This document shows, piece by piece, positions 27,799 through 35,633 of a stretch of 64,000 bases of DNA. This DNA is from Capsulimonadaceae bacterium (GTDB taxonomy: Bacteria > Armatimonadota > Armatimonadia > Armatimonadales > Capsulimonadaceae). Made by a program: the position numbers and the translations under genes. The first letter of the stretch is position 1. Every line of letters starts with the position of its first letter. The notes under the pieces were generated by a model, which did not search any database, had not been told where the DNA came from, and saw nothing but the letters and a program-made list of their open reading frames with translations. The stretch covers positions 124,001 to 188,000 of the forward strand of contig JARLGU010000019.1 of the NCBI GenBank assembly GCA_031292625.1, written 5' to 3'.

Positions 27799-28089
27799 AT
27801 GCCAGCCTCAAATTTTTCGAATGCCAATCTCCCAGAGGGCAATTTCGCAGGCGCCGATCTCACAGGTGCAAACTTTTTCAACGTCAACATGCAGAACGCC
27901 AACTTTAGCGGGGCCGATCTTACCGGAGCGAACTTCTCCAACGTAAACCTGCAAGGCGCAAACCTAAGCGGAGCCGATCTTACCGGAGCGAACTTTTCCG
28001 GCGCAAACCTATCGGACGCCGACCTCACAGACGCCGATCTCACAGGCGCCAACTTCACAGGCGCAGAGGTGGGCAAAGCGAAGGAATAG
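27799..28089 (+). CDS. pentapeptide-repeat protein
   Basis: 96 residues made almost entirely of A(D/N)LXX/A(N)FXX pentapeptides (ANLPEGNFAGADLTGANFFNV onward), predicting a short right-handed quadrilateral beta-helix. GGAAGGA lies upstream of ATG 27799, which is preferred over the longer frame from 27568, whose first 77 codons lack repeats. Pentapeptide proteins of this size can protect targets from toxins or gyrase poisons, but no target can be inferred. Its stop overlaps the start of the 56-bp RHS-derived direct repeat, so it sits exactly at the edge of the decayed RHS zone. The 284 bases before it hold no other gene. Confidence 0.85.
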   Translation: MPASNFSNANLPEGNFAGADLTGANFFNVNMQNANFSGADLTGANFSNVNLQGANLSGADLTGANFSGANLSDADLTDADLTGANFTGAEVGKAKE

Positions 28090-28143
28090 CAGCCCGTCGC
28101 GGCATTCGATAGCGCCGCCGGACCAGGTGTTCGGCGAGTCGCC
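28088..28143 (+). repeat. 56-bp direct repeat, copy 1 (RHS core fragment)
   Basis: Exact 56-bp match to 31995-32050. In frame it encodes the RHS core segment SPSRHSIAPPDQVFGES. The two copies bracket about 3.85 kb of pentapeptide tail, membrane, ankyrin, secreted and insertion-sequence DNA. Confidence 0.9.
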
Positions 28144-28477
28144 AACCTTCGAGGAGCGCAGCGCATCCGCCGCCGCTAGCGCCGCGCTATACGGTCAGCA
28201 GTACGGCAACCAGGCCGATGCGGCGGCGAGCGACACCAACCGGCTCTACGTCCGCGCGCGGCACTACGACACGCTAACGGGGCGCTGGATGAGCCGCGAT
28301 CCGCTCGGCGATGTCGACGGGCCGAACGTGTACGCGTACTGCGGCAACGATGGCGTGCCTGCTCGCGGTCATTGCGAGAAGCCATCCGTACCTGTGGGGA
28401 TTTGCGCCGCTTGCTATATTTTTGGTATATGGCTTTGTCACTGTGGGAATTCTGCACATGCATCCGGACTACCTTAG
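28088..28477 (+). pseudogene. RHS repeat-associated core fragment with broken C-terminus
   Basis: Frame-consistent remnant carrying the conserved end of an RHS shell protein: LYVRARHYDTLTGRWMSRDPLGDVDGPNVYAYCGND. In intact RHS proteins this motif immediately precedes the variable toxin tail. Here the frame has no start and no upstream RHS body. After CGND it runs into a short Cys-rich tail that ends without a recognisable toxin. It looks like an orphan C-terminal module or the stump of a displaced RHS gene. Confidence 0.75.
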
Positions 28478-28637
28478 CGAAAACGAGTTCGGCTGGGACT
28501 TGCAGATTCTTTTTGGCGTCATCATATGCGGTGCGGCTTCGAGTGTGGGCTTTGCCATTCGTTGGTTGCGGGACATTCTCGAAATAAATGCCGCACAAGC
28601 CGACGAGTCCGATACTTCGCCGTCAGAGCCAAAGTAG
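28350..28637 (+). CDS. small two-helix membrane protein in the RHS zone
   Basis: About 95 residues from ATG 28350, in a different frame from the overlapping RHS stump. Two membrane helices (YLWGFAPLAIFLVYGFVTVGIL and LQILFGVIICGAASSVGFAI) enclose a short acidic loop, and the C-terminus is hydrophilic and acidic. No family recognised. Position directly after an RHS core end suggests a displaced toxin or immunity gene. Membrane-type immunity proteins are known in contact-dependent systems, but this is inference. Confidence 0.5.
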   Translation: MACLLAVIARSHPYLWGFAPLAIFLVYGFVTVGILHMHPDYLSENEFGWDLQILFGVIICGAASSVGFAIRWLRDILEINAAQADESDTSPSEPK

Positions 28638-28647
28638 GTTAATAGAA

Positions 28648-28707
28648 TGGCATCCTCAAAATCACCCCGGCATCATAGCCATCCTAAAGGCGGCTGGGGC
28701 GAAGTAG
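28648..28707 (+). pseudogene. ankyrin-protein tail fragment
   Basis: Twenty codons read WHPQNHPGIIAILKAAGAK then stop, nearly identical to the C-terminus of the intact ankyrin protein downstream (HPATIAILKAAGAK then stop at 29626). It is the last piece of a second, lost ankyrin gene. Confidence 0.7.
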
Positions 28708-28747
28708 CAGATGGAGTGGCGTCACTTACCTACTCGCAAGCAAAACC

Positions 28748-29626
28748 ATGGAAATCCGAAAAATACCTTGCACGCGGAAGCGGATAATCGTTTTCACGGC
28801 TCTACTGATCGCTGCCGTTATAGCGAGCACGATTCTCTACCGCAACTGGAAAAACGCTCCGATATTAAATGCGGCTGCCGGACTTTTCAGGGTTGACGAC
28901 GTAAATGCGGCGCTCGCCACGGGAGCAGATGTGGATGCCACGAACAGTATTGGAGACACCATACTTCTCGCGGCTGCGAGAAACGGCGACATCGAAAGTG
29001 TGAAGTACATCGTGTCCAGGGGGGCGAATGTTAACGTGAAAAACAATAACCACTGGACACCGCTCAAAGCAGCGGCGCAGAACGGTCATTTAGAGTGCGT
29101 AAAGGCTCTCGTAATAAATGGCGCAAATGTGAACGATGTGGATCGGACGGGATTTACACCACTGATGGCTGCTACGCAGTCTGGCGACATCGATTGCGTC
29201 AAATATCTTGTATCGAAAGGCGCAGACATCCACGCCCGTTCGCAGTGGGGTTCGACGGTTCTTGATGTCGCTGCTGGATACGGCAGCCTTGAGTGCGTTA
29301 AGTTTCTCGTCTCGAAAGGACTGGATGTAAACGCCCAATTTGATGGCTACGGCACGGCTCTCTCCTCCGCCACTGGCAATCGCGTTGATACAAGGCAGGT
29401 GATTACTTATTTGCTTTCCAAAGGTGCCGACATAAACTTGAAAGACAACCATGGCATGACGGCGCTTATGTACGCGTGCAAAGCAGGAAAGTCGGACTGT
29501 ATCACGCTCTTGATTTCCAAAGGTGCGGACATTGGCGCAAGGGACAACACTGGCAAGTCTGCTCTTACGTGGGCGAAGGGGCATCCTGCGACGATTGCGA
29601 TCCTGAAGGCGGCAGGAGCGAAATAA
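28748..29626 (+). CDS. membrane-anchored ankyrin-repeat protein
   Basis: 292 residues. An N-terminal membrane helix (IIVFTALLIAAVIASTILY) follows a basic start. About seven ankyrin repeats then run to the end (for example GDTILLAAARNGDIESVKYIVSRGANVNVKN, then TPLKAAAQNGHLECVKALVINGANVND). Ankyrin proteins are common immunity or adaptor proteins in polymorphic-toxin loci. Here the gene lies between RHS fragments and next to a decayed copy of its own tail, consistent with an immunity role, but no toxin is intact nearby. No good ribosome site precedes the start. Confidence 0.9.
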   Translation: MEIRKIPCTRKRIIVFTALLIAAVIASTILYRNWKNAPILNAAAGLFRVDDVNAALATGADVDATNSIGDTILLAAARNGDIESVKYIVSRGANVNVKNNNHWTPLKAAAQNGHLECVKALVINGANVNDVDRTGFTPLMAATQSGDIDCVKYLVSKGADIHARSQWGSTVLDVAAGYGSLECVKFLVSKGLDVNAQFDGYGTALSSATGNRVDTRQVITYLLSKGADINLKDNHGMTALMYACKAGKSDCITLLISKGADIGARDNTGKSALTWAKGHPATIAILKAAGAK

Positions 29627-29674
29627 TCGAGACACCGTTGCCTGTCCGTACGAGCAGGTTGAGGATAAACATTC

Positions 29675-30124
29675 ATGAATATCAAGGCAATACTGACACT
29701 GGCAGTCGCTATGACCGCAATCGTTATCGGATTTTTCGCTCACCATTCCGCTAATGCTCAACAACCAGCGTCCGCCCCAATTACATTCACGGACAAACCC
29801 GCTGAACATCGCAACGGAGATTTTCGGATCACCGCCGCTCGTTTTGCCGACACACCAAGGGGACGCATCTATGACGGTCGCGTAACCATTGAGACTTTCC
29901 ACTCGAAGCCAGTTCTTATGGTCACAGCGACGAAGGACGGTCTCAAGTTCAGCGAAATCGGCAAAATAGGAACGCCGTCCTCATTGATGCCTTTTGCGAC
30001 GATGCAATTCGATAAGGATAGCATGACCGTGGAGTTGAAGAGCGGCGTCACAACATTTCGCGACGGCAAAGGGCGAAGCGCCGCGATTTATGGATTTGGT
30101 GCCAAGCCAGAACGACCACAGTGA
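29675..30124 (+). CDS. small secreted protein, unknown function
   Basis: 149 residues with a clear signal peptide (MNIKAILTLAVAMTAIVIGFFAHHSANAQ) and a beta-rich mature part (FRITAARFADTPRGRIYDGRVTIETF). GAGGAT lies upstream of the start. Starts 49 bp after the ankyrin gene and could be co-transcribed with it. No family recognised. Confidence 0.7.
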   Translation: MNIKAILTLAVAMTAIVIGFFAHHSANAQQPASAPITFTDKPAEHRNGDFRITAARFADTPRGRIYDGRVTIETFHSKPVLMVTATKDGLKFSEIGKIGTPSSLMPFATMQFDKDSMTVELKSGVTTFRDGKGRSAAIYGFGAKPERPQ

Positions 30125-30143
30125 ATCGTATGTCTTTGGGACT

Positions 30144-30279
30144 CCCCCTACTGCCAATTTTTCCCAGGATCGGTGGTGGGGGTACTTTCGTTTGGTTCCA
30201 TAAAAGGAATAGCGAGTTCCACCGCGCCAGTTGGAAGCCCTAATGAGGTTCCGTCTGTTCGCGCGCGGGCAGTAGGGGG
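30144..30279. repeat. 136-bp element with 12-bp inverted ends
   Basis: CCCCCTACTGCC (30144-30155) and its exact inverse GGCAGTAGGGGG (30268-30279) bound a short non-coding segment directly left of the insertion sequence. Could be a REP/MITE-like element. Confidence 0.5.
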
Positions 30280-30289
30280 CGGGGATCAA

Positions 30290-31484
30290 TCTGGACTTTG
30301 GCCATTTTAGGGCTATGAACTGGATCGATGAGGGAACATGCGTTTCCGTGTCGAATTTTATGTGACCAAACAACAAAACCGTTCGGAGGTCGCATGTTCA
30401 CCCCATCTGCTGAGATTGTTCGACTGCTGCGCCGATTTTCCTGCTGTTTCACTGCTCCTGCATTCCGCAAAGCTTCGCTGCTTGTGTGCGGTTCAATCCT
30501 TACGCCTGGTCGGCACACCGTGACATCGGCACTTCGTGCGGTCGGTCTGCAATCGGAGAAGACGTTCGGCAGCTATCACCGCGTCCTGTCGCGGGATCGT
30601 TGGTCGGCGCTCAGACTAAGTTCAATATTGTTGTCTTTGCTGTTAAAGATTCTTATTCCGCAAAATCAGCCTCTCGATCTCGTTGTTGATGAGACGCTTG
30701 AGCGGCGGCGCGGCAGGAAGATCGCCTACAAAGGCTGGTTTCGCGATGCGGTCCGCTCGACGCAATCCTGCGTGGTGACCACGTTGGGTGTCCGCTGGCT
30801 TTGTGTGTGCGTACTCGCGCCCGTTCCATGGAGCAATAGGCGCTGGGCGCTCCCCTTCCTGACGTTGCCGTCGCTCTCCGAAAAGATATGCGCCAAACTG
30901 GGCCGCGCCTATCGCGGAACGGCAGGGCTAACAATCGATGCGCTGGTTAAGATTAGGCAGTGGATAGGCGACAAGCGCCTCATGAGGCTCATCGCCGACG
31001 GTGGGTTCAGCCATATCGAGCTGCTTCATTTCGCTAAATCGCTGGATGTCACGCATATCGGCAGGCTGCAAGTCAACGCGGGACTGTACGATGAGCCAGC
31101 CGAGCAGACCGTCAAGAAGTCAGAGCCTGCCTGGGCTTCGAGACGCAGAGGGGATGGACAAACCGAACGATGGGCCGAACAACGCCGTGCCTCTTTGGCA
31201 CCTTCAGCCTTGTCGTCCTGCTTGCAGCGCGCCTGTATCCCAATGGATTGCCAGTTCGACAATCGGCATGGTATACCAAAGAGCAGGCGACCTTCAGAGA
31301 TGTCCTGTGCGCCGTCCGAGAACATCTTTGGGCCAACGGCTTCACCATCTCAGAACCGAAACAGGTCGGGGAGAATACAGACGGGGCATCATTCCGACAA
31401 TACTATCGCCTAATTCCAGCCTATCTCTTCGAAGCCATGCAGGACATGGCATGCTACGCCGCCTGATTTTGGCCAAAGTCCAGA
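30290..31484. mobile_element. insertion sequence with 15-bp terminal inverted repeats
   Basis: TCTGGACTTTGGCCA at 30290-30304 and its exact inverse at 31470-31484 bound a 1195-bp element holding one transposase-like gene. The encoded DDE protein resembles the DDE_5/IS701-IS4 group. No target-site duplication is obvious. The transposase is disrupted, so the element is probably immobile by itself. Confidence 0.8.
30394..31466 (+). pseudogene. disrupted DDE transposase (DDE_5/IS701-like)
   Basis: The start MFTPSAEIVRLLRRF follows GGAGGT. The first catalytic Asp region reads VVDETLERRRGRK, followed by WALPFLTLPSLSE and the second Asp region LIADGGFSHIELL. Around 31100-31170 the coding frame changes. 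The C-terminal part continues in another frame (RQSAWYTKEQATFRDVLCAVREH to the stop at 31466), and the segment expected to carry the last catalytic Glu seems shortened. Frameshift and probable internal deletion mark it as non-functional. Confidence 0.8.
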
Positions 31485-31485
31485 C

Positions 31486-31764
31486 AGACTAGAGGCAGTC
31501 GCTTATTCTTTTATCCTAATAGGACAGCGGATTAAGGCCGACGCGGCACTACAAGCCCTCCTCGAAAAAGCTAACGCCCATTTGGCTATGGAAAGAGCTC
31601 AAAGTTTTGAACCTGGTGTTATAGAGCAGCGTACAAAGTATCAGCTTGAATTTATTGACCGGGTTTCCAAGATGATGTCTCTCGTGAGATCTGATGTAAC
31701 CGCAGCACAAGCACAACTTGAAGAATACAAAGACAATTCGTTAAGAGACCTTGGTCTTTTATAA
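31486..31764 (+). pseudogene. C-terminal coding remnant after the insertion sequence
   Basis: An open frame runs from the insertion-sequence edge to a stop at 31764 (LEAVAYSFILIGQRIKADAAL, then a helical, charged tail ending LRDLGLL). There is no start codon with a ribosome site before 31582. Probably the 3' end of a gene cut by the insertion, with coiled-coil-like composition. Function unknown. Confidence 0.45.
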
Positions 31765-31841
31765 TAGCTATTCCAAATCAGCCCATAGTAGTTACGAAAT
31801 GTTGCATTTACAAGAGTTCATTGTCGTGTCAGGCTCGCTGA

Positions 31842-32057
31842 AGCCGCAAGTCTATCACAAGCGTTGGTAACGGCGCGGTCGTCAGCCACATCTACGACCC
31901 GTCAAACCGGACGCGGTACGTGCTCGACGCGGACGGCGAGATTATCGCGGCGTTCGTCGGCAGCGCGTTTGGGCAGGTGGTGCTCGGAGGCTCCAGCAGC
32001 CCGTCGCGGCATTCGATAGCGCCGCCGGACCAGGTGTTCGGCGAGTCGCCGTCGGCT
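31842..32057 (+). pseudogene. second RHS core fragment
   Basis: Reads SHIYDPSNRTRYVLDADGE and onward to SPSRHSIAPPDQVFGESPS, the part of an RHS core just before the region preserved at 28.1 kb. The shared 56-bp repeat lets the two fragments be joined on paper into one continuous RHS core end, in reversed order on the chromosome. It stops making sense after the repeat and runs into the antisense of the MgtC gene. Confidence 0.7.
31995..32050 (+). repeat. 56-bp direct repeat, copy 2
   Basis: Exact copy of 28088-28143, located 3907 bp downstream in the same orientation. Homologous recombination between the copies would delete the cassette between them. Confidence 0.9.
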
Positions 32058-32115
32058 ACTCGTAAAACGAGACGCGAAGCGCAAGAAAAGTGGGCTAGCG
32101 CCCATAGAGCGACTC

Positions 32116-33033
32116 TCAACTTTTCGTCTTCTCATCGGACTGCGGTATCAATGGCGAGACGCCGACGTCGGCAGCGTTCGCGCCATCCTCGCCGTTCGGC
32201 GTTTCCTCTTGCGGAACGTCGTATTCTACGACGTCCACGGCGTCCGCGTCGGTCTCGGATTCTTCGTCTTCCGTGTTCAGGTTCAGGTCGGTTGTATCCA
32301 CGCGCGTCACATACTTGAGTGCAATCAGCTTCTCGACCAATGGCGGCACTTGTTCCGGCCGCATTGCGCGAACCAGATCCACCCTGAGGACCGCCGTGTC
32401 GCCCGCGCCCGGCGTCACCGTGGCTCGCTGAACCAACACGCCCAGTCGTCCGAGCGCCGTAAGCGTTTTGCCGACTGCCTCCCGCTCATCGACCAGGTGG
32501 ATCGCCAGATCGCCCGCATCGAGCTTGGACCTAAGGCGCGCCTCCCACCGCTTAAGCGGGACAAGCGTGAACAGCACCAGCACCACCGTCGCGATCGCCA
32601 TCGCGCCAAGACCAGCGCCGACGGCGATCCCGACGCCTGCTGAGCCCCAGAGTGTCGCCGCCGTGGTCAGGCCGCGGATGCTTGTGCCATGCCGGAGAAT
32701 TGCGCCCGCTCCGAGGAAGCCGATGCCGGACACGACGTAAGTTGCGAGCACCATTGGGTTTCGGTCCTGCCACATCCCGGCAAAGCCGTACGCACCGGCC
32801 ATTGTGATCAAACAGGCGCCAAGGCCAACCAGGATATGTGTCCGCAGGCCGCTGGCGCGCTCGTGATTGGAGCGCTCCAGGCCGACCGCTCCGCACAAGA
32901 TGAACGTCAAGACCAGGCGGACGAGAACCTGCGCGTCAAAATGCCCCAGTGCGCCGGTGAGCGCGTAGCCGATTGTATGCCAGAACGAATGGAAGCCCAA
33001 TGCTGCCGCCTTTCTCAAAGTGTTTGCAGGCAA
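32116..33033 (-). CDS. MgtC/SapB family membrane protein
   Basis: About 305 residues with an unusual TTG as the first in-frame start; the true start is uncertain. The MgtC N-terminal domain is clear: VRLVLTFILCGAVGLERSNHERASGLRTHILVGLGACLITMAGAYGF, then TYVVSGIGFLGAGAILRHGTSIRGLTTAATLWGSAGVGIAVGAG. A soluble C-terminal ACT-like domain follows (about residues 170-250). The tail is very acidic (TEDEESETDADAVDVVEYD). The family is linked to magnesium homeostasis and intracellular survival in pathogens and is of unknown role in soil bacteria. No ribosome site was found before the TTG. Confidence 0.93.
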   Translation of the reverse strand: MPANTLRKAAALGFHSFWHTIGYALTGALGHFDAQVLVRLVLTFILCGAVGLERSNHERASGLRTHILVGLGACLITMAGAYGFAGMWQDRNPMVLATYVVSGIGFLGAGAILRHGTSIRGLTTAATLWGSAGVGIAVGAGLGAMAIATVVLVLFTLVPLKRWEARLRSKLDAGDLAIHLVDEREAVGKTLTALGRLGVLVQRATVTPGAGDTAVLRVDLVRAMRPEQVPPLVEKLIALKYVTRVDTTDLNLNTEDEESETDADAVDVVEYDVPQEETPNGEDGANAADVGVSPLIPQSDEKTKS

Positions 33034-33471
33034 AGAAGCCTACCCTGCCAGGCGCTATATCCCGGCAGCAGGGAGCGATCAGACGAGACATCTGATGGAG
33101 GTTGCCGGCTCAAACAGGACCGCCGTCACCGCCTCGGTTTCGCATGACCTCACGACACAGCATCGCGGGGAAGCAAGAGAAGCGACAGCAGGGAAGAGAT
33201 TACGGAGAGAGCTGCCGGCAACTCGGATCGCCGCGAAGCGATCGAATCTTATTGAGTTATCTCGATGGCGCATTTCCGTACTCGGATGCGCCTTATGAAT
33301 ACCTACGGACGCGCGGCACGGCAATGCTCATTCACATAGATTACAAGACTACCCTCTCTGCAACCCGCAGGATATCGAGAACCTGATGAACGAACACCGG
33401 AATCAATTACGGGGAATGTACCCTATGCAACTCCAATCCCTCTTCGCCGAGAAACGGGGGAGGACGCTACT
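33034..33471. other. intergenic region, no gene seen
   Basis: About 440 bases upstream of the MgtC gene and downstream of the module 2 regulator. I looked for a magnesium-sensing leader (M-box) on the minus strand and did not see its conserved elements. No promoter or gene can be supported. Confidence 0.4.
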
Positions 33472-34557
33472 TCACCGGCTCGGCGTCGAAACGCTCTTGC
33501 GCTCGACCACGCGGGGCGTAATCAACCGGAGCCGCTTCTCAGGCGTCAAGGCGCCAGCCAAAGCCGCTTCCACCAGTTCAAACGCGGCCTTGACATGACC
33601 TTCCAGATCAACATCGATCACCGTTACCGGCGGCGACGCATATTCCATTAACGTACTATCGCCGCAGCAAATGAGCGACATCCCGTCGGGGACTGGACAG
33701 CCGCATTCCCGGCACGCCGCCAGCGCCCCGAGGGCAATCTCATCTTGCAGGCAAATGAGCGCCGTAAACTTGCGATCCGGCGACATTAGCGCCTGACGAA
33801 CAGCCTCATAAGAAGGCGCGATTCGATCACCGAAGTCTTCCCAATCCGCGTAAATAAAAGCAGATTCCGCCGCGTCGCCTCCGAGCGCGGCAAGGCTGGA
33901 TCGCCACGTCTCCACTTGAATATGTGTTACCGGATGCGCCGGATTGGTCGAAACCATTGCGATATTCCGGTGCCCTGCCTTCACCAGCATCTCGCACGCC
34001 AACCGGATGCCTACTCGGTCATCCCCCACTACCGAAGGCACTCCCTGGTCGGCTAACTGATTGGCGACTAGAACAACGCGTCCCTCCGCCGCCCGAAGCG
34101 TATCGTTCAGCAGCGTCCACTCCCGCATCGTATCAAGCAACAGAAGCGCCGGGTCGCCTTCGAGAATCGCGCGCACGGTAGGACGCTCGTAGCCATTGTG
34201 CATACGAGTGATCCGCGAGTTCCATCCGCGCAACTCGGCCTGCTGCACGCCAAATCGCAGGAAGGCCTTCGATATGGAGCCCTCCGCCGGGGTCGCAATC
34301 AGATTGATCGTCGTCGCCGACAAGCGCTCCGCACTGCGGCTTCGCAAATAGATCCCCGAGCCCGGCCGGCGTTCCAGCAGTTCCGCTTCGACAAGGTCGC
34401 TGACGGCGCGACGAGCCGTCATATAGCTCACGCCAAAGCGGCTCGCGAGTTCACGTTCGCCGGGCAGACGCTGTCCGGCGCAATATTCTCCTGCCTGGAT
34501 CGCGTTGGTGATCGATTCGCGAAGGCTCTGATATTTTGTGTCCGATGCCGTGCCCAT
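33472..34557 (-). CDS. GntR-HTH/LacI-sensor repressor (module 2)
   Basis: About 361 residues from MGTASDTKYQSLRES. The N-terminal winged helix is GntR type (ITNAIQAGEYCAGQRLPGERELASRFGVSYMTARRAVSDLVEAELLERRPGSG). It is joined to a LacI-type sugar-binding sensor (HRNIAMVSTNPAHPV, CLQDEIALGALAACRECGCPVPDGMSLICCGDS). This AraR-like architecture is typical of arabinose- or oligosaccharide-responsive repressors. GGGAAG precedes the chosen start. Divergent from the pseudopilin-hydrolase pair, with a back-to-back promoter and a palindrome between them, so it probably represses both directions. Confidence 0.95.
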   Translation of the reverse strand: MGTASDTKYQSLRESITNAIQAGEYCAGQRLPGERELASRFGVSYMTARRAVSDLVEAELLERRPGSGIYLRSRSAERLSATTINLIATPAEGSISKAFLRFGVQQAELRGWNSRITRMHNGYERPTVRAILEGDPALLLLDTMREWTLLNDTLRAAEGRVVLVANQLADQGVPSVVGDDRVGIRLACEMLVKAGHRNIAMVSTNPAHPVTHIQVETWRSSLAALGGDAAESAFIYADWEDFGDRIAPSYEAVRQALMSPDRKFTALICLQDEIALGALAACRECGCPVPDGMSLICCGDSTLMEYASPPVTVIDVDLEGHVKAAFELVEAALAGALTPEKRLRLITPRVVERKSVSTPSR

Positions 34558-34639
34558 TGCTTCCCGGATGCCCCCTAAACAAATCGTAGAGACGCGGCGA
34601 GTGCTAATCAAGAAGCCAGTAAAAACCACAATGGACCTA

Positions 34640-34668
34640 TTGACACGCCGCCGAGCAGGTGATATAAT
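34640..34668 (+). promoter_or_regulatory. consensus sigma-70 promoter of pseudopilin-hydrolase module 2
   Basis: TTGACA (34640-34645), 17-bp spacer, TATAAT (34663-34668): exact consensus. The leader to ATG 34792 is about 115 nt. Confidence 0.88.
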
Positions 34669-34693
34669 ACCATCACGAACCGCTATATAGCAA
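34664..34693 (-). promoter_or_regulatory. probable promoter of the module 2 repressor
   Basis: Minus strand TTGCTA (34693-34688), 18-bp spacer, TATTAT (34669-34664). Its -10 shares bases with the -10 of the divergent promoter, so the two promoters overlap almost completely. Confidence 0.5.
34682..34691. promoter_or_regulatory. putative module 2 operator
   Basis: GCTATATAGC, a perfect 10-bp palindrome 13 bp after the plus-strand -10 hexamer (same geometry as the module 1 operators) and overlapping the -35 of the minus-strand promoter. One bound repressor could block both. Confidence 0.6.
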
Positions 34694-34791
34694 TTTATAA
34701 AGCGAACTTATTTTCAACTGAGCGAGTCGTCTGCATGTTTGCATGCGTTCGCTTGAAGCGCGCAAAGCGTATTTCTAAGGAGAATCAGATC

Positions 34792-35607
34792 ATGTCGCCA
34801 TGGAAGCTTCGTGGATTCACATTAATTGAGCTGTTAGTAGTTATTGCAATAATTGCGATACTCGCGGCGATTCTATTTCCGGTGTTCGCGACCGCCCGAG
34901 AAAAGGCGCGGCAGACAACGTGCGCGAGCAACTTGAAGCAACTTGGATTGGGGTTCGTACAGTATATCCAGGATTTTGATGAAGCCTATCCCGCCGGAAA
35001 TAACCGGGATATGACTAACGTCATAAACGGCAGCGCATGGGGTGTCCAGATTTACCCCTATTTGAAAGTTAACAATGTCTTCGTGTGCCCTGACGACAAG
35101 ATTCAGTGTAGGCGAACAACCGTAGCGGGACCATCGATTTCCTACGCTTACAATTCGAACCTGGTTGGCGCGACACAGGCAAAATCGATCGCCCCGGCGA
35201 GCACGGTGGCGGTCTTCGAGCAAAACGACAACGGATGGGCCTATCCTCCCGGCGCCGACCTGGTCAACATCTACGGAGACGAGCCCGTATGCCTCCTGGC
35301 GTATGGATGTCAAAACGGCGACAATACAGCACAGGCGACCGGGCAACTCGGCGGACGAGGAACCGTCGGGCGCCCCTCGCGGCATGCCGACGAAGGCGCC
35401 AATTACCTCGCCGCCGATGGTCACGTCAAATTCCTGCCCCCAACGAAAGTCAGCGATGGCAATATCCCGTCGACGTCAGCGTGCCCACAAGATGGCGGCT
35501 CCGCTTGCGGCTACACCAGCACTCACTTAACGGCAGCAAGCACGGACTGCTTATTTATCGGCTCGGCGAGCGGTCCCTCGCTAACTCTCACTTTCAGTCC
35601 CCTATAG
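34792..35607 (+). CDS. DUF1559 pseudopilin (module 2)
   Basis: 271 residues from [18 protein letters not shown]. It has the canonical prepilin leader and hydrophobic helix, then [39 protein letters not shown], and the C-terminal box [18 protein letters not shown] (H-X10-DG here, one residue longer than usual). AAGGAG lies 9 nt upstream of the start, which excludes the longer frame from 34735. Followed after 26 bp by the hydrolase gene, so the two are co-transcribed from the exact-consensus promoter. Processed by prepilin peptidase and envelope-associated; specific role unknown. Confidence 0.95.
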   Translation: MSPWKLRGFTLIELLVVIAIIAILAAILFPVFATAREKARQTTCASNLKQLGLGFVQYIQDFDEAYPAGNNRDMTNVINGSAWGVQIYPYLKVNNVFVCPDDKIQCRRTTVAGPSISYAYNSNLVGATQAKSIAPASTVAVFEQNDNGWAYPPGADLVNIYGDEPVCLLAYGCQNGDNTAQATGQLGGRGTVGRPSRHADEGANYLAADGHVKFLPPTKVSDGNIPSTSACPQDGGSACGYTSTHLTAASTDCLFIGSASGPSLTLTFSPL

Positions 35608-35633
35608 CTCTTCGCCCGATTGGTAACCATTCA

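Noticed and set aside
27820-28075. Periodic repeats that might be taken for a CRISPR or tandem array
   Set aside because: The period is 15 nt and in frame; it is the coding sequence of a pentapeptide-repeat protein.
33034-33471. Possible magnesium (M-box) riboswitch before the MgtC gene
   Set aside because: The conserved M-box core segments are not recognisable on the minus strand.
35235-35633. N-terminal extension of the module 2 hydrolase to 35235
   Set aside because: This part is the shifted frame of the pseudopilin gene; a proper signal peptide begins at 35634.
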